Source of the DNA: Dyella sp. AtDHG13 | Lineage (GTDB): Bacteria > Pseudomonadota > Gammaproteobacteria > Xanthomonadales > Rhodanobacteraceae | Length of the DNA stretch: 64,000 bases | Reading direction: 5' to 3' | Assembly (NCBI RefSeq): GCF_003201105.1 | Contig: NZ_QICJ01000002.1 | Span: forward strand, 601,913 to 665,912 | In this document: piece by piece, positions 35,821 to 43,945 of the stretch | How the letters are laid out: every line of letters begins with the position of its first letter | Position numbering within the stretch: the stretch's first letter is position 1 | The notes under the pieces: model-generated | The model's database searches: none | Seen by the model: only the letters and a program-made list of their open reading frames with translations | Told to the model about the DNA's origin: nothing | Program-made: the position numbers and the translations under genes

Positions 35821-37317
35821 TCAGGGGTTGAGGTCGTAGCGCAGGGTGGTCTGCACGCGCTGCCCCTGCCCTCGCAGGTCTTCCAGCGAAATGTTCTGGC
35901 CCCACAGGTATTCGATGCCGAGCATGGCGCGCTGGCTGAACTGCCAGGCCAGGTTGAGCGAGGCGAACTTGGTGCTCTTGGGCAGGTCCTGGTCGATCAG
36001 CATGTCCGTCGAGGGGCTGATACGCAGGTAGCCGTAGGACGCGCTGGAACTGAGGTTGTCCGTCCAGCCGTGCGTGTAGCCCAGGCCCCAGCCGCGCGCG
36101 CGTATGGCGCGCAGCACGCCGCTGCGGGTGAACGCGGCATCCAGCCCCAGGCCGGAGATGTCCTGCAGGAAATTGGCATAGCCATGGCCACTGCTGAACC
36201 AGCCTTGGGCGCTGTCCCGCTCGAACAGCTTGGTGCTGCCGGTCAATTGCGTGGCGAACGCGCTGGTGCGCTGCGTCTGACCCGTGGTGGCGTCCTGCAT
36301 GCCCAGGTCGCGGAACAGGTTGGCCCACTGGATATGCCAGAGCGGTGTTTCCCAGCGCAAGCCGAGGGTGAAGTCGGCCAGGCGCGAGTACGGCGTGTAG
36401 TTTCCGATCCTGGTGATGTCGGCGTTCGGCTTTTCCATCGACAGCGGCAAGGTCAGCTTACTGTCGCCCGAGCGATAGAGCACCGGCGAGAAGCGGATTT
36501 GCGGCCCGTATTTGAAGGTGAACGAGTTGGGACCTTCGTAATCGAGCGTGTTGGGGAACACGTCGATGTCGGTGAATGCCGAGCTGTTGTAGCCCGCAAG
36601 CAGCGTGTAGTACGGGTTGTCCAGCTCGCCGTAGAAGAACTGCAGGTTGTAGGGCATGTCGCCCGAGCCGCTGCCGAAGAAGTTGTTCTTGTAGACAACC
36701 TTGAGCGTGCCGTAGTCGGTATCGCGGCGGAAATCCATGCGGAACAGGCTTTGCCGCGCGCTGAGATTGGTGCGCCATCCGCTGTCGTAGAACGGCTGCC
36801 CGCGCACCGGAATGGACGAAGGCACGAACAGATCGGCCGAGCCCAGGTATTTGCTGTCGATCATGGTGTCGAGCTGCGCGACCAGATCGAGCTTGAGCAG
36901 GTTGCCGGTGTCGCCCAGGCGCACGTAGCCCTCCGGCAGCGGCTCGGCCACGCCGGCCAGCGCGGAAGGCGGCCGATAGGGCGGCGGTGTCGATGGCGCC
37001 GGGGCGGATGCCGCGGCTACGACGGGCGTCGCGAGCGCCTGCGGCTTCGCGGTCGTGGACGGTGTCGCTGCCGGCGCCTGCGATACCTTGTCCTGCGCGG
37101 ATTCCTTGGCCTCTAGTTCGTCCAGCCGCTGCTGCATCTTCTGCATGGCCTGTTGCTGCGCTTCCATCTGCTGGCGCATCTGGGCGATCTGCGCCTTCAG
37201 GTCGTCCGAGGAGGCTGCGGACTGCGCAAGCAACGTGGGTGCGAACGACGCGGCGAGCATGGTGCAGAGAAGGCGTCCCCGGATCGGTGATATCGCTTGG
37301 CGAGGCCATGGCCGCAT
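35821..37317 (-). CDS. DcaP-like outer-membrane porin
   Basis: 498 residues from ATG 37317, with AGGAGTG eight bases upstream. A signal peptide (LLCTMLAASFAPTLLAQ) is followed by a coiled coil near residues 35-65 (AQMRQQMEAQQQAMQKMQQR), a Pro/Ala-rich linker, and a long beta-barrel region rich in Gly and aromatic residues (YKNNFFGSG, NYTPYSRLADFTLGLRWE). This coiled coil plus barrel is the plan of DcaP-family trimeric porins, which take up small dicarboxylates in Acinetobacter. The protein ends RYDLNP instead of in an aromatic residue. The gene is divergent from the RcsB-like regulator. Confidence 0.8.
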   Translation of the reverse strand: MRPWPRQAISPIRGRLLCTMLAASFAPTLLAQSAASSDDLKAQIAQMRQQMEAQQQAMQKMQQRLDELEAKESAQDKVSQAPAATPSTTAKPQALATPVVAAASAPAPSTPPPYRPPSALAGVAEPLPEGYVRLGDTGNLLKLDLVAQLDTMIDSKYLGSADLFVPSSIPVRGQPFYDSGWRTNLSARQSLFRMDFRRDTDYGTLKVVYKNNFFGSGSGDMPYNLQFFYGELDNPYYTLLAGYNSSAFTDIDVFPNTLDYEGPNSFTFKYGPQIRFSPVLYRSGDSKLTLPLSMEKPNADITRIGNYTPYSRLADFTLGLRWETPLWHIQWANLFRDLGMQDATTGQTQRTSAFATQLTGSTKLFERDSAQGWFSSGHGYANFLQDISGLGLDAAFTRSGVLRAIRARGWGLGYTHGWTDNLSSSASYGYLRISPSTDMLIDQDLPKSTKFASLNLAWQFSQRAMLGIEYLWGQNISLEDLRGQGQRVQTTLRYDLNP

Positions 37318-37780
37318 GAGAACACTCCTGTTCGAATGCCAAGGGAACACCTGGAAACCCCGTGCGCGCGTCCGTGCCCGGCGCCGGGCGCGAGACATGA
37401 GGGAAAGTCGCGGAACACGATTGCGGATCACGGAGCCGGGAATCACTCCATAGGCCCCTGCGCAACCGACACGCAACCGCCAGATGCGGCCGCCACCCTC
37501 GTTCGATTAGAGCCGAGAAAGGGTGCAAGGCCTGTGAATCGGCGTCTAAGTAAAATTTCGCAATGACGAAAGGGTGTTCTGCGGATTTAAAATGGGCGCG
37601 TTGCGACCTGCTTGCCATCCGCTTGTCGGTAACCGGGCAGACTCCAATGATGTCTTGCCACGCCAGTTTCATGAGCGCTGTATGAAGACTACAAGCACTT
37701 TGTAAGGACAACCTTACAAGGTATTGCAAGTCGAACAGCTACCCTATGTTGGCTATACGGACATTCGGGACGGGCAAACT
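37318..37780. other. 463-base divergent intergenic region
   Basis: Between the porin (minus) and the response regulator (plus). It is AT-richer than its surroundings around 37,540-37,740, as expected for promoters, and contains the palindrome listed at 37700-37719. No small gene recognised. Confidence 0.55.
37700..37719. promoter_or_regulatory. Rcs-box-like palindrome before the RcsB-like gene
   Basis: Perfect 8-bp arms TTGTAAGG/CCTTACAA with a 4-base spacer, 61 bases before the GTG start. The inner 14 bases, TAAGGACAACCTTA, agree at 9 positions with the enterobacterial RcsAB box TAAGAATATTCCTA, including both ends. Confidence 0.6.
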
Positions 37781-38422
37781 GTGGGCCTACGCATCATCCT
37801 CGCTGACGACCATCCCATTTTTCGCAGCGGCGTGCGCGCGCTGCTGGAGAACGGCAGCAACGCTCACGTCGTCGCCGAAGTCGGCTCGCCCTTCGAGCTG
37901 ATCGACGCCGTGGAAAAACAACCCTGCGATCTTCTGATTTCCGACTTCAGCATGCCGGGCGGCCAGCTTGCCGATGGCTTGCAGATGTTAGGAATGATCC
38001 GACGCCGTCGACCCGACTTGCCCATCGTCGTGTTGACCATGGTGAACAACGGCGGCGTGCTCAAAGCCATCCTCGCCACCGGCGTGCGCGGGCTGATGAG
38101 CAAGACGGATGCGCTATCGGAACTCACGCTGGCCGTGCAGGCCGTGTCGCATGGGCGATCGTTCCTCAGCACCAGCATCACCCACCTGATCGACGAGGGT
38201 GGCCCCGGCGGACACGCGGACGATCGCCCTGCCCTGTCCAAGCGCGAAACCGAAGTGCTGCGGCTGTTCGCGTCGGGCTTCACCGTCACCGAAATCGCCG
38301 GGCAGCTCAACCGCAGCGTCAAGACCATCAGCCGGCAGAAGATGGACGCTATGAACAAGTTGGGGCTGAAGAACGATCTGGACGTGTACGCCTACGCGCG
38401 CGAGCACGGCATCCTCGCCTGA
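37781..38422 (+). CDS. RcsB-like response regulator (NarL/FixJ family)
   Basis: 213 residues. The receiver domain has the acidic pair and His in LADDHPIF near residue 9, phospho-acceptor Asp in LISDFSMPGG near 57, and conserved TM...K further on. The C-terminal LuxR-type HTH reads LSKRETEVLRLFASGFTVTEIA and NRSVKTISRQKMDAMNKLG, very close to RcsB. GTG at 37781 gives the canonical start (V/M)GLRIILADDHP; the frame is open further upstream through the palindrome. No sensor kinase, RcsD or RcsF gene is nearby, so it is an orphan in this window. Confidence 0.88.
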   Translation: MGLRIILADDHPIFRSGVRALLENGSNAHVVAEVGSPFELIDAVEKQPCDLLISDFSMPGGQLADGLQMLGMIRRRRPDLPIVVLTMVNNGGVLKAILATGVRGLMSKTDALSELTLAVQAVSHGRSFLSTSITHLIDEGGPGGHADDRPALSKRETEVLRLFASGFTVTEIAGQLNRSVKTISRQKMDAMNKLGLKNDLDVYAYAREHGILA

Positions 38423-38428
38423 GGCCAT

Positions 38429-38445
38429 CCGCGGCCAGGCCGCGG
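38429..38445. terminator. GC-rich hairpin between convergent genes
   Basis: 8-bp stem CCGCGGCC/GGCCGCGG with one unpaired base, lying exactly between the regulator stop and the stop of the convergent pseudogene. No T-run. Confidence 0.4.
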
Positions 38446-39198
38446 TCATGGCAGGTTGAGGACTTCCACACCCTTGTCGCTGAAGAACGCCAGGCCATCG
38501 CCCAGCATGGCGTTGCCCTGCACGATGGCCATGCTGTGCGGCGAGGCATCGGCGATGCGCGCCACATAAGCCGGCGTGAAGATCCGCTTCCATTGGGCGG
38601 CCAGCTGCTTCGCGTCGCGGATCCGCTCGTGCCTTTCCGCTCCGTGATTCACGCGCAGCGGAAAATGCACGTAGCGCGCGGCCGATGCGCTGTCGCCCTT
38701 GGCCACGGCGGCGCAAAAGCCCTTGGTTCGCGCCTCGAAGGCTTCGTCCGTTTCATCGGTGATGGATTGATACCAATGCCCTTCCGGCGCGGCCGCGAAC
38801 AGGCCGCCGCCCTGCAGCTTCACCGGCAGGGTGATCTTGCCGTTGCTCCAGTTGCCCTCCAGGCCCACGCTGTTGTCGAAATCCAGCGGCTTGCCATCCT
38901 CGCTGCCGTTGCCCACGAAGTGCAGCGTCATCGTGGCGCCCTGCTCGTGCAGGACGAACGTGCCATCGCGCCGTTCGCCCGTCAGCGGAATGTCAGCGAG
39001 GTAGCGGAAGTAGTAGTAACGGCTCGGTTCCGGTTGCTGGCCGGCCATGCGGAGGATCAGGCCAATGCGCTGCGGCCCCAGCGTGCCCGTGTACTGCGCC
39101 TATTGAAGCGCGTCGGCGCACATGGCGCGCCAAGTCGCCAGCACGCACAGGCAGGCCAGGATCAGGCCCAGTGACATCCGGCGGGCGCGTATTCGCAT
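38446..39198 (-). pseudogene. Secreted-protein gene interrupted by one in-frame TAG
   Basis: From ATG 39198 the frame encodes an export signal (RMSLGLILACLCVLATWRA) and then ...CADALQ, a TAG at 39102-39100, and continues in the same frame AQYTGTLGPQ for another 218 codons to 38446. The downstream part looks fully coding (RYYYFRYLADIPL, GNWSNGKITLPVKL, EGHWYQSITDETDEAFEAR). A start inside the downstream part (ATG 39048) would give a 200-residue protein without a signal. One transition (CAG to TAG) explains the break. No known domain; the intact product would be periplasmic. Confidence 0.75.
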
Positions 39199-39437
39199 GG
39201 CGGCATCCTTGGCTTCAGGGCTCGGCGGCGTTGGCACTAGCCTAGCCGGCCGCGCATGCCTGCTCCATATCGGATGCCAGCCGCGTCCGCCTTCCCCACA
39301 CATGGCACGGTCCTTGATTGCCACCTGGCGAAGCATGGCGCCTCGAAGAACAAGAACAAGCATTCGATGGGACCCGCCCGCTGAGCCGTTCCACCATCAA
39401 CCGCAAGACGTACCGCGAGCGTCAGGGGCGCTCACGC

Positions 39438-39653
39438 ATGAACATGAACTTCAACGTCGTGGACGAGGCGCACCACGAACTTCAAGTGCTTTGCGAAGTC
39501 GACCAGCTGCCGGGACGGGTTGCATGGCGTGCCCAGATCTATGGCACTGTAGTGCCCCAGGAGGAGATCAGCGGCGAGGCGGTGGACCAGGACGCGGTTG
39601 CCGGACACGTACAGGCCGAGGTGCTCGACCGGGGCATTTTCGCCAAAAGCTGA
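39438..39653 (+). CDS. Hypothetical protein
   Basis: 71 residues from ATG 39438 (the next in-frame ATG, at 39444, is also possible), with GGGGCG upstream. It has NVVDEAHHELQVLCEVDQLPG and many acidic residues; no known domain. Probably cytoplasmic. Lies between the pseudogene and the prophage. Confidence 0.45.
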   Translation: MNMNFNVVDEAHHELQVLCEVDQLPGRVAWRAQIYGTVVPQEEISGEAVDQDAVAGHVQAEVLDRGIFAKS

Positions 39654-39755
39654 CCTACAGCGTCATGGCGCTGACGAGGAACGACATCCGCCGGTGGCAC
39701 CTGGGAGAGCGTGCCGGCTGGCTTGAGCTGCCGCACGACCTGTATGAGCGTGGTA

Positions 39756-40058
39756 ATGGCTTTTTCGACCGAACGTGTACTGCTGGCCTGGGTGGAAGAC
39801 CTGGAGCAAGGGCTTGAAGACCTTGGACGCATCCACCAAAGGCAACGCCACGACGAGCTTCTGAAGGATCTGCTGCCCTCGGCCCAGGGCCTGCTGGCGC
39901 TGGCCCGGTCGGAACTGCGCCAGCTGGTGGGCACCGATGTTCCCCTGCTCGACAACGACATGGGCGACATCCGCACCGTCGACAACGTACGGCGGCTATG
40001 CAGCCGGCTGCGCCGGGTCTTCCGTACCGATGAAAGCGGTCGCGAATCGACCGACTGA
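39756..40058 (+). CDS. Hypothetical helical protein
   Basis: 100 residues from MAFSTERVLLAWVEDLEQG. Mostly helical with Leu/Arg-rich heptads (ELLKDLLPSAQGLLALARSE) and a basic C-terminal part (RRLCSRLRRVF). No known domain. It follows the previous small gene by 102 bases; an ATG at 39744 is an alternative start. Confidence 0.45.
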   Translation: MAFSTERVLLAWVEDLEQGLEDLGRIHQRQRHDELLKDLLPSAQGLLALARSELRQLVGTDVPLLDNDMGDIRTVDNVRRLCSRLRRVFRTDESGRESTD

Positions 40059-40337
40059 ACCACACCACGAAAAGCGCCGCTGGCGTGGCGAACATGCCAG
40101 CGCATTCCGCCATGGCGCACGCGTCTCGGGATGACGCAGCGCATCAAGTGCGCAAGTGGTTGAATTGGTGCCCCCGATACGAGACGAGAATGGCTCAACA
40201 GCGCCGTTTGAGGGCCTTCGTGGGGAATTTCTGTGCAGTCCCCGCGAATCCGGCGCTTTCCTTACTTCACCGAAAACCGGTCGTACCATAGTGGTGCTGG
40301 CGAAAGCTGGCTTTTCCCAAGACCGAGGATCTACGCA

Positions 40338-40463
40338 ATGAAGATCAACCCGAAGACCATCTAGGCCTGGGCCGTTGCACTGTTCGCTGTCGAATAGGCG
40401 GCCGATGAAGGGCTCACTGTGCTACGTCACCTTTGGGAGGCGCTGAAGCCATTCCTCCACTGA
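40338..40463 (+). pseudogene. Small frame broken by two TAG codons
   Basis: A good ribosome-binding site (GAGGAT, 8 bases before ATG 40338) leads a 41-codon frame: MKINPKTI, TAG (40362), AWAVALFAVE, TAG (40395), AADEGLTVLRHLWEALKPFLH, TGA. Apart from the two ambers the frame is continuous and protein-like (amphipathic helices). CAG to TAG changes at both sites would explain it. It ends eight bases before a hairpin. No family recognised; could belong to the prophage edge. Confidence 0.4.
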
Positions 40464-40470
40464 TGGGCCC

Positions 40471-40490
40471 GCACCACAGGGATGTGGTGC
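40471..40490. terminator. Hairpin at the prophage left end
   Basis: 7-bp stem GCACCAC/GTGGTGC with a 6-base loop, followed on the plus strand by a T-rich stretch. It separates the plus-strand genes from the convergent prophage genes and may end both transcripts. Confidence 0.5.
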
Positions 40491-40529
40491 ATTTCACTTC
40501 TTCTCGGGCAACTCGTGCTGGTAGTAGGC

Positions 40530-40823
40530 CTACCACCCCATCCTCCCGGGTTTCGGCTCCGCCGGCGGCACCTTTCGCCAGTGGTACTGCGCCCACCGCT
40601 CGACATGCGCCATGGCCTTCTCGCGGGTCCGGTAGGGCTGGGAATAGATCGGGATGACCTTGAGGCCCCTTCCCTTGGGCGTGAGGTTCACCTTCCAGGT
40701 GCCGTCGATCCGCATATTCACGGAGGCGAAGCAGACCGAGCCGGGCAGCGTGGCCAGCCAGTGGTCGAGCGGCTGACCGCTCATGAACACCTGTTCCCAG
40801 TGGACGCGCGGAGGTTCGGACAT
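40530..40823 (-). CDS. Hypothetical protein at the prophage end
   Basis: 97 residues from MSEPPRVHWEQVFMSG at 40823. It has aromatic- and basic-rich segments (DGTWKVNLTPKGRG, AHVERWAQYHWRKVPP). No recognised domain. Last gene of the phage late operon, 11 bases after the acyltransferase; it may be cargo rather than a virion part. Confidence 0.5.
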   Translation of the reverse strand: MSEPPRVHWEQVFMSGQPLDHWLATLPGSVCFASVNMRIDGTWKVNLTPKGRGLKVIPIYSQPYRTREKAMAHVERWAQYHWRKVPPAEPKPGRMGW

Positions 40824-40833
40824 GACCGCCAGC

Positions 40834-42081
40834 CTACGCGGGCGGCGTCTCAGGGGGCGGGATCGGTGGCCGGGGTCGGGTCCGGACGAGAGAGGGGGCA
40901 TGCCCATGCATGCCAGTGTCGTCAGTCCGCCTACCAAGCAAGCGGCGCCCCAAGGCGATGCCTGGCCGCTCGATGCCAAGATATGACAGCGACGCAATCA
41001 CCACGAGCGCCATCGTCGTCACCGCGCCAAGACACCAATATCGGATAACCGAGCCAGCTGCCCACCCACCCAGAAGTGACGGGGCGAAGAAGCTGCACAG
41101 CACCACACCGTGCAACAAGTAGATGCTGTAGCTGGCGTGTCCAAGGCGCATGGCGCCAGTGCACCGCAACAACCCGAACAACGAAGTCCCTGAGGCAATG
41201 AGCAGAAAGAATAGGCCGAGCAGCAGTACGCCGACCCCGGAATAAGCAGTATCGCTCAAGCACACGGCAGCAATGACAAACCCTATAGCGATGATGGATC
41301 GCACGTAGCCATCTCCTCGCCACCTGGGAAAGGCACGAGCCATCCACGCCGTCAGCATCCCGCACAGAAAGAGCGAGATGAAATAACTCACCGGTCCACT
41401 CAGTCCAAGCTTTGTGCATAACGTGAGCGCGATAGCCACAGCGAGCACCGGCCCAGACCAACGTGTCCTGGCGAGGAATGCCGTGACCAGAAGGGACGCA
41501 TAGAAGCCCCATTCGTACGTCAGAGTCCACGTCATGCCGACCAGCGGCATGGCGCGCGTATCGCCCAGCAGCGGAGGCGGCCCCGGATAGGCGCCGAAGG
41601 CCAACCACTTCAGCGCCCCGGCCCATGCCGAAGCGATCGCGCTGGCGAGTCCGCCGTCCGCGCGAGTCAACACGACGGTGATGTATATAGCCATCAGTGC
41701 CCAATAGAGCGGCACGATGCGGAAGAAACGGTGGACGTATAGATCAATCCAAGAGATTTTTCCCTTGCGATCGAGAAGCTTCCCCCAAAAAAGATAGCCA
41801 GTGATCATGAAGAACACCGACACACCGAAGCTTCCTAGATAGGCGTAGAAGTGCGATGGAGGAAGGGCCACGACGCCGGTTAGGACGGCGGCCCTTCGGA
41901 TCGACATGTGATGCATGAACACAGCGAGGGCTAGAAAGGTCCTCAGCCCATCAAGGTTCACGTCTCGCCCTGAAGATGCTCCGGGCGCGGGATCAAGTGC
42001 ACGAAAGGGCCGTGTCGACGCTACGCAGACAGCAAAAGCAACGAGGGCCAGCGAAGGCCATATGGCATAGAACCCATCCAT
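40834..42081 (-). CDS. Prophage-encoded membrane O-acyltransferase (acyltransferase 3 family)
   Basis: 415 residues from ATG 42081, which has GGGAG five bases upstream; two ATGs 12-15 bases earlier lack this. About ten membrane helices. The acyltransferase-3 signatures are NLDGLRTFLALAVFMHH (RTFLAL/HH with the essential His) near residues 39-55 and RRFFRIVPLYW-like VHRFFRIVPLYWAL near 115. In phages such proteins acetylate O-antigen sugars and change the host surface (lysogenic conversion). It lies after the tail-fibre genes, a usual place for cargo. The substrate is an inference. Confidence 0.85.
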   Translation of the reverse strand: MDGFYAIWPSLALVAFAVCVASTRPFRALDPAPGASSGRDVNLDGLRTFLALAVFMHHMSIRRAAVLTGVVALPPSHFYAYLGSFGVSVFFMITGYLFWGKLLDRKGKISWIDLYVHRFFRIVPLYWALMAIYITVVLTRADGGLASAIASAWAGALKWLAFGAYPGPPPLLGDTRAMPLVGMTWTLTYEWGFYASLLVTAFLARTRWSGPVLAVAIALTLCTKLGLSGPVSYFISLFLCGMLTAWMARAFPRWRGDGYVRSIIAIGFVIAAVCLSDTAYSGVGVLLLGLFFLLIASGTSLFGLLRCTGAMRLGHASYSIYLLHGVVLCSFFAPSLLGGWAAGSVIRYWCLGAVTTMALVVIASLSYLGIERPGIALGRRLLGRRTDDTGMHGHAPSLVRTRPRPPIPPPETPPA

Positions 42082-42127
42082 AGACTCTCCCATCATTGGG
42101 GAACTATGGATCGGTTCGCGATACTCG

Positions 42128-42304
42128 TCAACCCGCCGACGGCGGCGTGAACTGCGTGCCGTTATAGGTGTAGCCGACTCCGACCGGGGATCCATCAGGC
42201 AACAGGATGGCCTCGGACCCGCTCGGGGGACTCCATTCGTTGCCACCATCCCAAAGGACCGTGTTCACCACTACCCCAGACTCAACGATGGCGTATGTTT
42301 CCAT
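42128..42304 (-). CDS. Short phage tail-fibre-associated protein
   Basis: 58 residues encoded between the acyltransferase and the fibre: METYAIVESGVVVNTVLWDG, then GNEWSPPSGSEA and a Gly/Thr-rich end. The start resembles small proteins encoded after many phage tail fibres (TYAxxxNGxVxNxVxWD). The ATG overlaps the fibre stop by one base. Role unknown; probably a fibre assembly or capping factor. Confidence 0.7.
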   Translation of the reverse strand: METYAIVESGVVVNTVLWDGGNEWSPPSGSEAILLPDGSPVGVGYTYNGTQFTPPSAG

Positions 42305-43218
42305 TATGCATACTCCCAGATGATGACCACGCCAGGACCGCCAGAACCTCCGGCCAAAGCGGAACCAGACGAATTATTAGCTGCACCGCCTCCTCCAGCT
42401 CCGTATGAAACGGCGGCGTTTCCTGCCGCACTACTGCCCACGATTCCCTTGCCTCCACCTCCAAACTGCGAGGCGCATCCAGATCCGGACACCATGGCAT
42501 TCGTCGCCGCCCCAAACCCAAGGGACGCTGTATTGCTACTGCCATTGATGATGTTGCCACCACTCGCATTGTTCTGGGTGCCCGTCACTTGTCCAAACGA
42601 TGGCGTTCCATTAGTGACTGCGATCTGTCCTACACCACCGAAGCCACCAGGACACGAAATGAGCGCACCAAACGACGATGTTCCACCTTGAGATCCGTTA
42701 TTGGCTCCAGCAACACCGCCAGATCCAGCCGATCCTACGGTGATCGTAACGCCTGAGAATCCACTGGTTAGCAGAGACTTGGCGTAACACCCTGATGCGC
42801 CACCGCCTGAGGCCACGTACTGGCTCGAGCTTGTAGCCGGCGCCCCACCGCCGCCACCGCCGCCACCTTGTACCTCGACGATGATCGAGTTTGTTCCTGG
42901 GGTGGGCGTGTACGTCGTGCTCGACGTGAAGATGCGAGGAGGACCAAGCAGGCGCCCGCCCACAGCCTTCTTCAAGTTGGCCAGCAGCGTGGCCATCGTT
43001 CCGTCGTCGGTGGCGTTCTGTCCCGTGTTATCCACGATAAGCTGGGCAAGAACAGCAGCCATAATCGATGACTGCCGCCAGGCCTTATTGCATGCGGCGG
43101 ATTGAGCCATGCCCGATGAGAAGCCGGCGCCAAGCGCTGCAAGGGCCAGCCAGTCGCTTTGACTGAGGACGTTGGCCCCTGCGCCGCCCGCAAATACCTG
43201 GAAATCGTTCGTTGCCAT
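42304..43218 (-). CDS. Tail fibre with glycine-rich C-terminal domain
   Basis: 304 residues. The N-terminal part (residues 1-95, NDFQVFAGGAGANVLSQ... and WRQSSIMAAVLAQLIVDN) is a typical short-fibre attachment segment. The C-terminal part from about residue 115 is dominated by Gly/Ser/Ala with runs such as VEVQGGGGGGGG and GAGGGGAANNSSG, ending VVIIWEYA. Such glycine-rich domains fold as beta layers or polyglycine-II lattices and form receptor-binding tips. Likely decides host binding. Confidence 0.82.
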   Translation of the reverse strand: MATNDFQVFAGGAGANVLSQSDWLALAALGAGFSSGMAQSAACNKAWRQSSIMAAVLAQLIVDNTGQNATDDGTMATLLANLKKAVGGRLLGPPRIFTSSTTYTPTPGTNSIIVEVQGGGGGGGGAPATSSSQYVASGGGASGCYAKSLLTSGFSGVTITVGSAGSGGVAGANNGSQGGTSSFGALISCPGGFGGVGQIAVTNGTPSFGQVTGTQNNASGGNIINGSSNTASLGFGAATNAMVSGSGCASQFGGGGKGIVGSSAAGNAAVSYGAGGGGAANNSSGSALAGGSGGPGVVIIWEYA

Positions 43219-43241
43219 GCTGTTCTTTCTCCAAACAAAAA

Positions 43242-43259
43242 GGCCGCCCTAAGGCGGCT
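43242..43259 (-). terminator. Intrinsic terminator before the tail-fibre gene
   Basis: Read on the minus strand: stem GCCGCC/GGCGGC with loop TTAG followed by CTTTTTG. It lies after the DUF2612 gene and 24 bases before the fibre ATG. Confidence 0.85.
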
Positions 43260-43282
43260 GCGCAAATGAATATGGGACTTAG

Positions 43283-43945
43283 CTAGAGTGGTTTTGCCCA
43301 GGACCCAGAATCGAACCCTGATACGTAAGGTCCGGTCATGTCGAAGCCGAAGATGGGAGAACCTGTGGAACTTGTGACTATGTATGAGTTCACCAGCACA
43401 CCCTCAGGCTTAAGCGGTATGTATCCGCCCTTAAGCAGAGCAAGAAGGATGGCTGATGGAATCGTTCCGGACACGCCGATGGTCATCGTCATGTCCTGGT
43501 TGTCTTGGATGAAGACGTGTGTTCCGCTTTCGAATATCTGGTTGAGGATGGCCGCCGACGATCCCAGTGTTCCATCCCAATGGTTGGCACCGATCTTGGC
43601 TCGTATCAGGGTCCTATACGTGTCGTCATCCAGCAAGGTGACCTCCGTGGATGGATCAAACGGTCCCTGCCAGACCCCCTGGTCGAAGCCGACACCAGTG
43701 ATATCAAACGAGAAGTAGACGCCCGTCAGTGGTGTATTCACGCGCCGGCTAACACCGACCCACAGGCCGATGATGTCAAGCTGATCGCCGACTGCTTGAT
43801 CCAGGTCGAATGCCGGTATGAATCCACCTAGCGCGTTCTGCTGATCGACAAAGCACTGCGCCACAGCAGCGACCATGGCGCTGAATTTTGGCTTGTCCGC
43901 GTGCTCTGAAGTGATGAGCCCGGTGTACTGCGAGACGTCAGCCAT
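43283..43945 (-). CDS. DUF2612 baseplate-associated protein
   Basis: 220 residues. It begins DVSQYTGLITSEHADKPKF and contains VGDQLDIIGLWVGVSRRV, both diagnostic for DUF2612, a phage protein encoded between baseplate J and the fibres. It probably links the baseplate rim to the fibres (the role of gpI-like proteins). Stop TAG. Its ATG shares one base with the stop of the baseplate J gene. Confidence 0.88.
   Translation of the reverse strand: MADVSQYTGLITSEHADKPKFSAMVAAVAQCFVDQQNALGGFIPAFDLDQAVGDQLDIIGLWVGVSRRVNTPLTGVYFSFDITGVGFDQGVWQGPFDPSTEVTLLDDDTYRTLIRAKIGANHWDGTLGSSAAILNQIFESGTHVFIQDNQDMTMTIGVSGTIPSAILLALLKGGYIPLKPEGVLVNSYIVTSSTGSPIFGFDMTGPYVSGFDSGSWAKPL

Noticed and set aside
38446..40463. 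TAG recoded as an amino acid
   Set aside because: TAG is used as a normal stop by ccmB and by prophage genes such as the hub, DUF2612 and tail-chaperone genes, so general recoding is not likely; decay is simpler.
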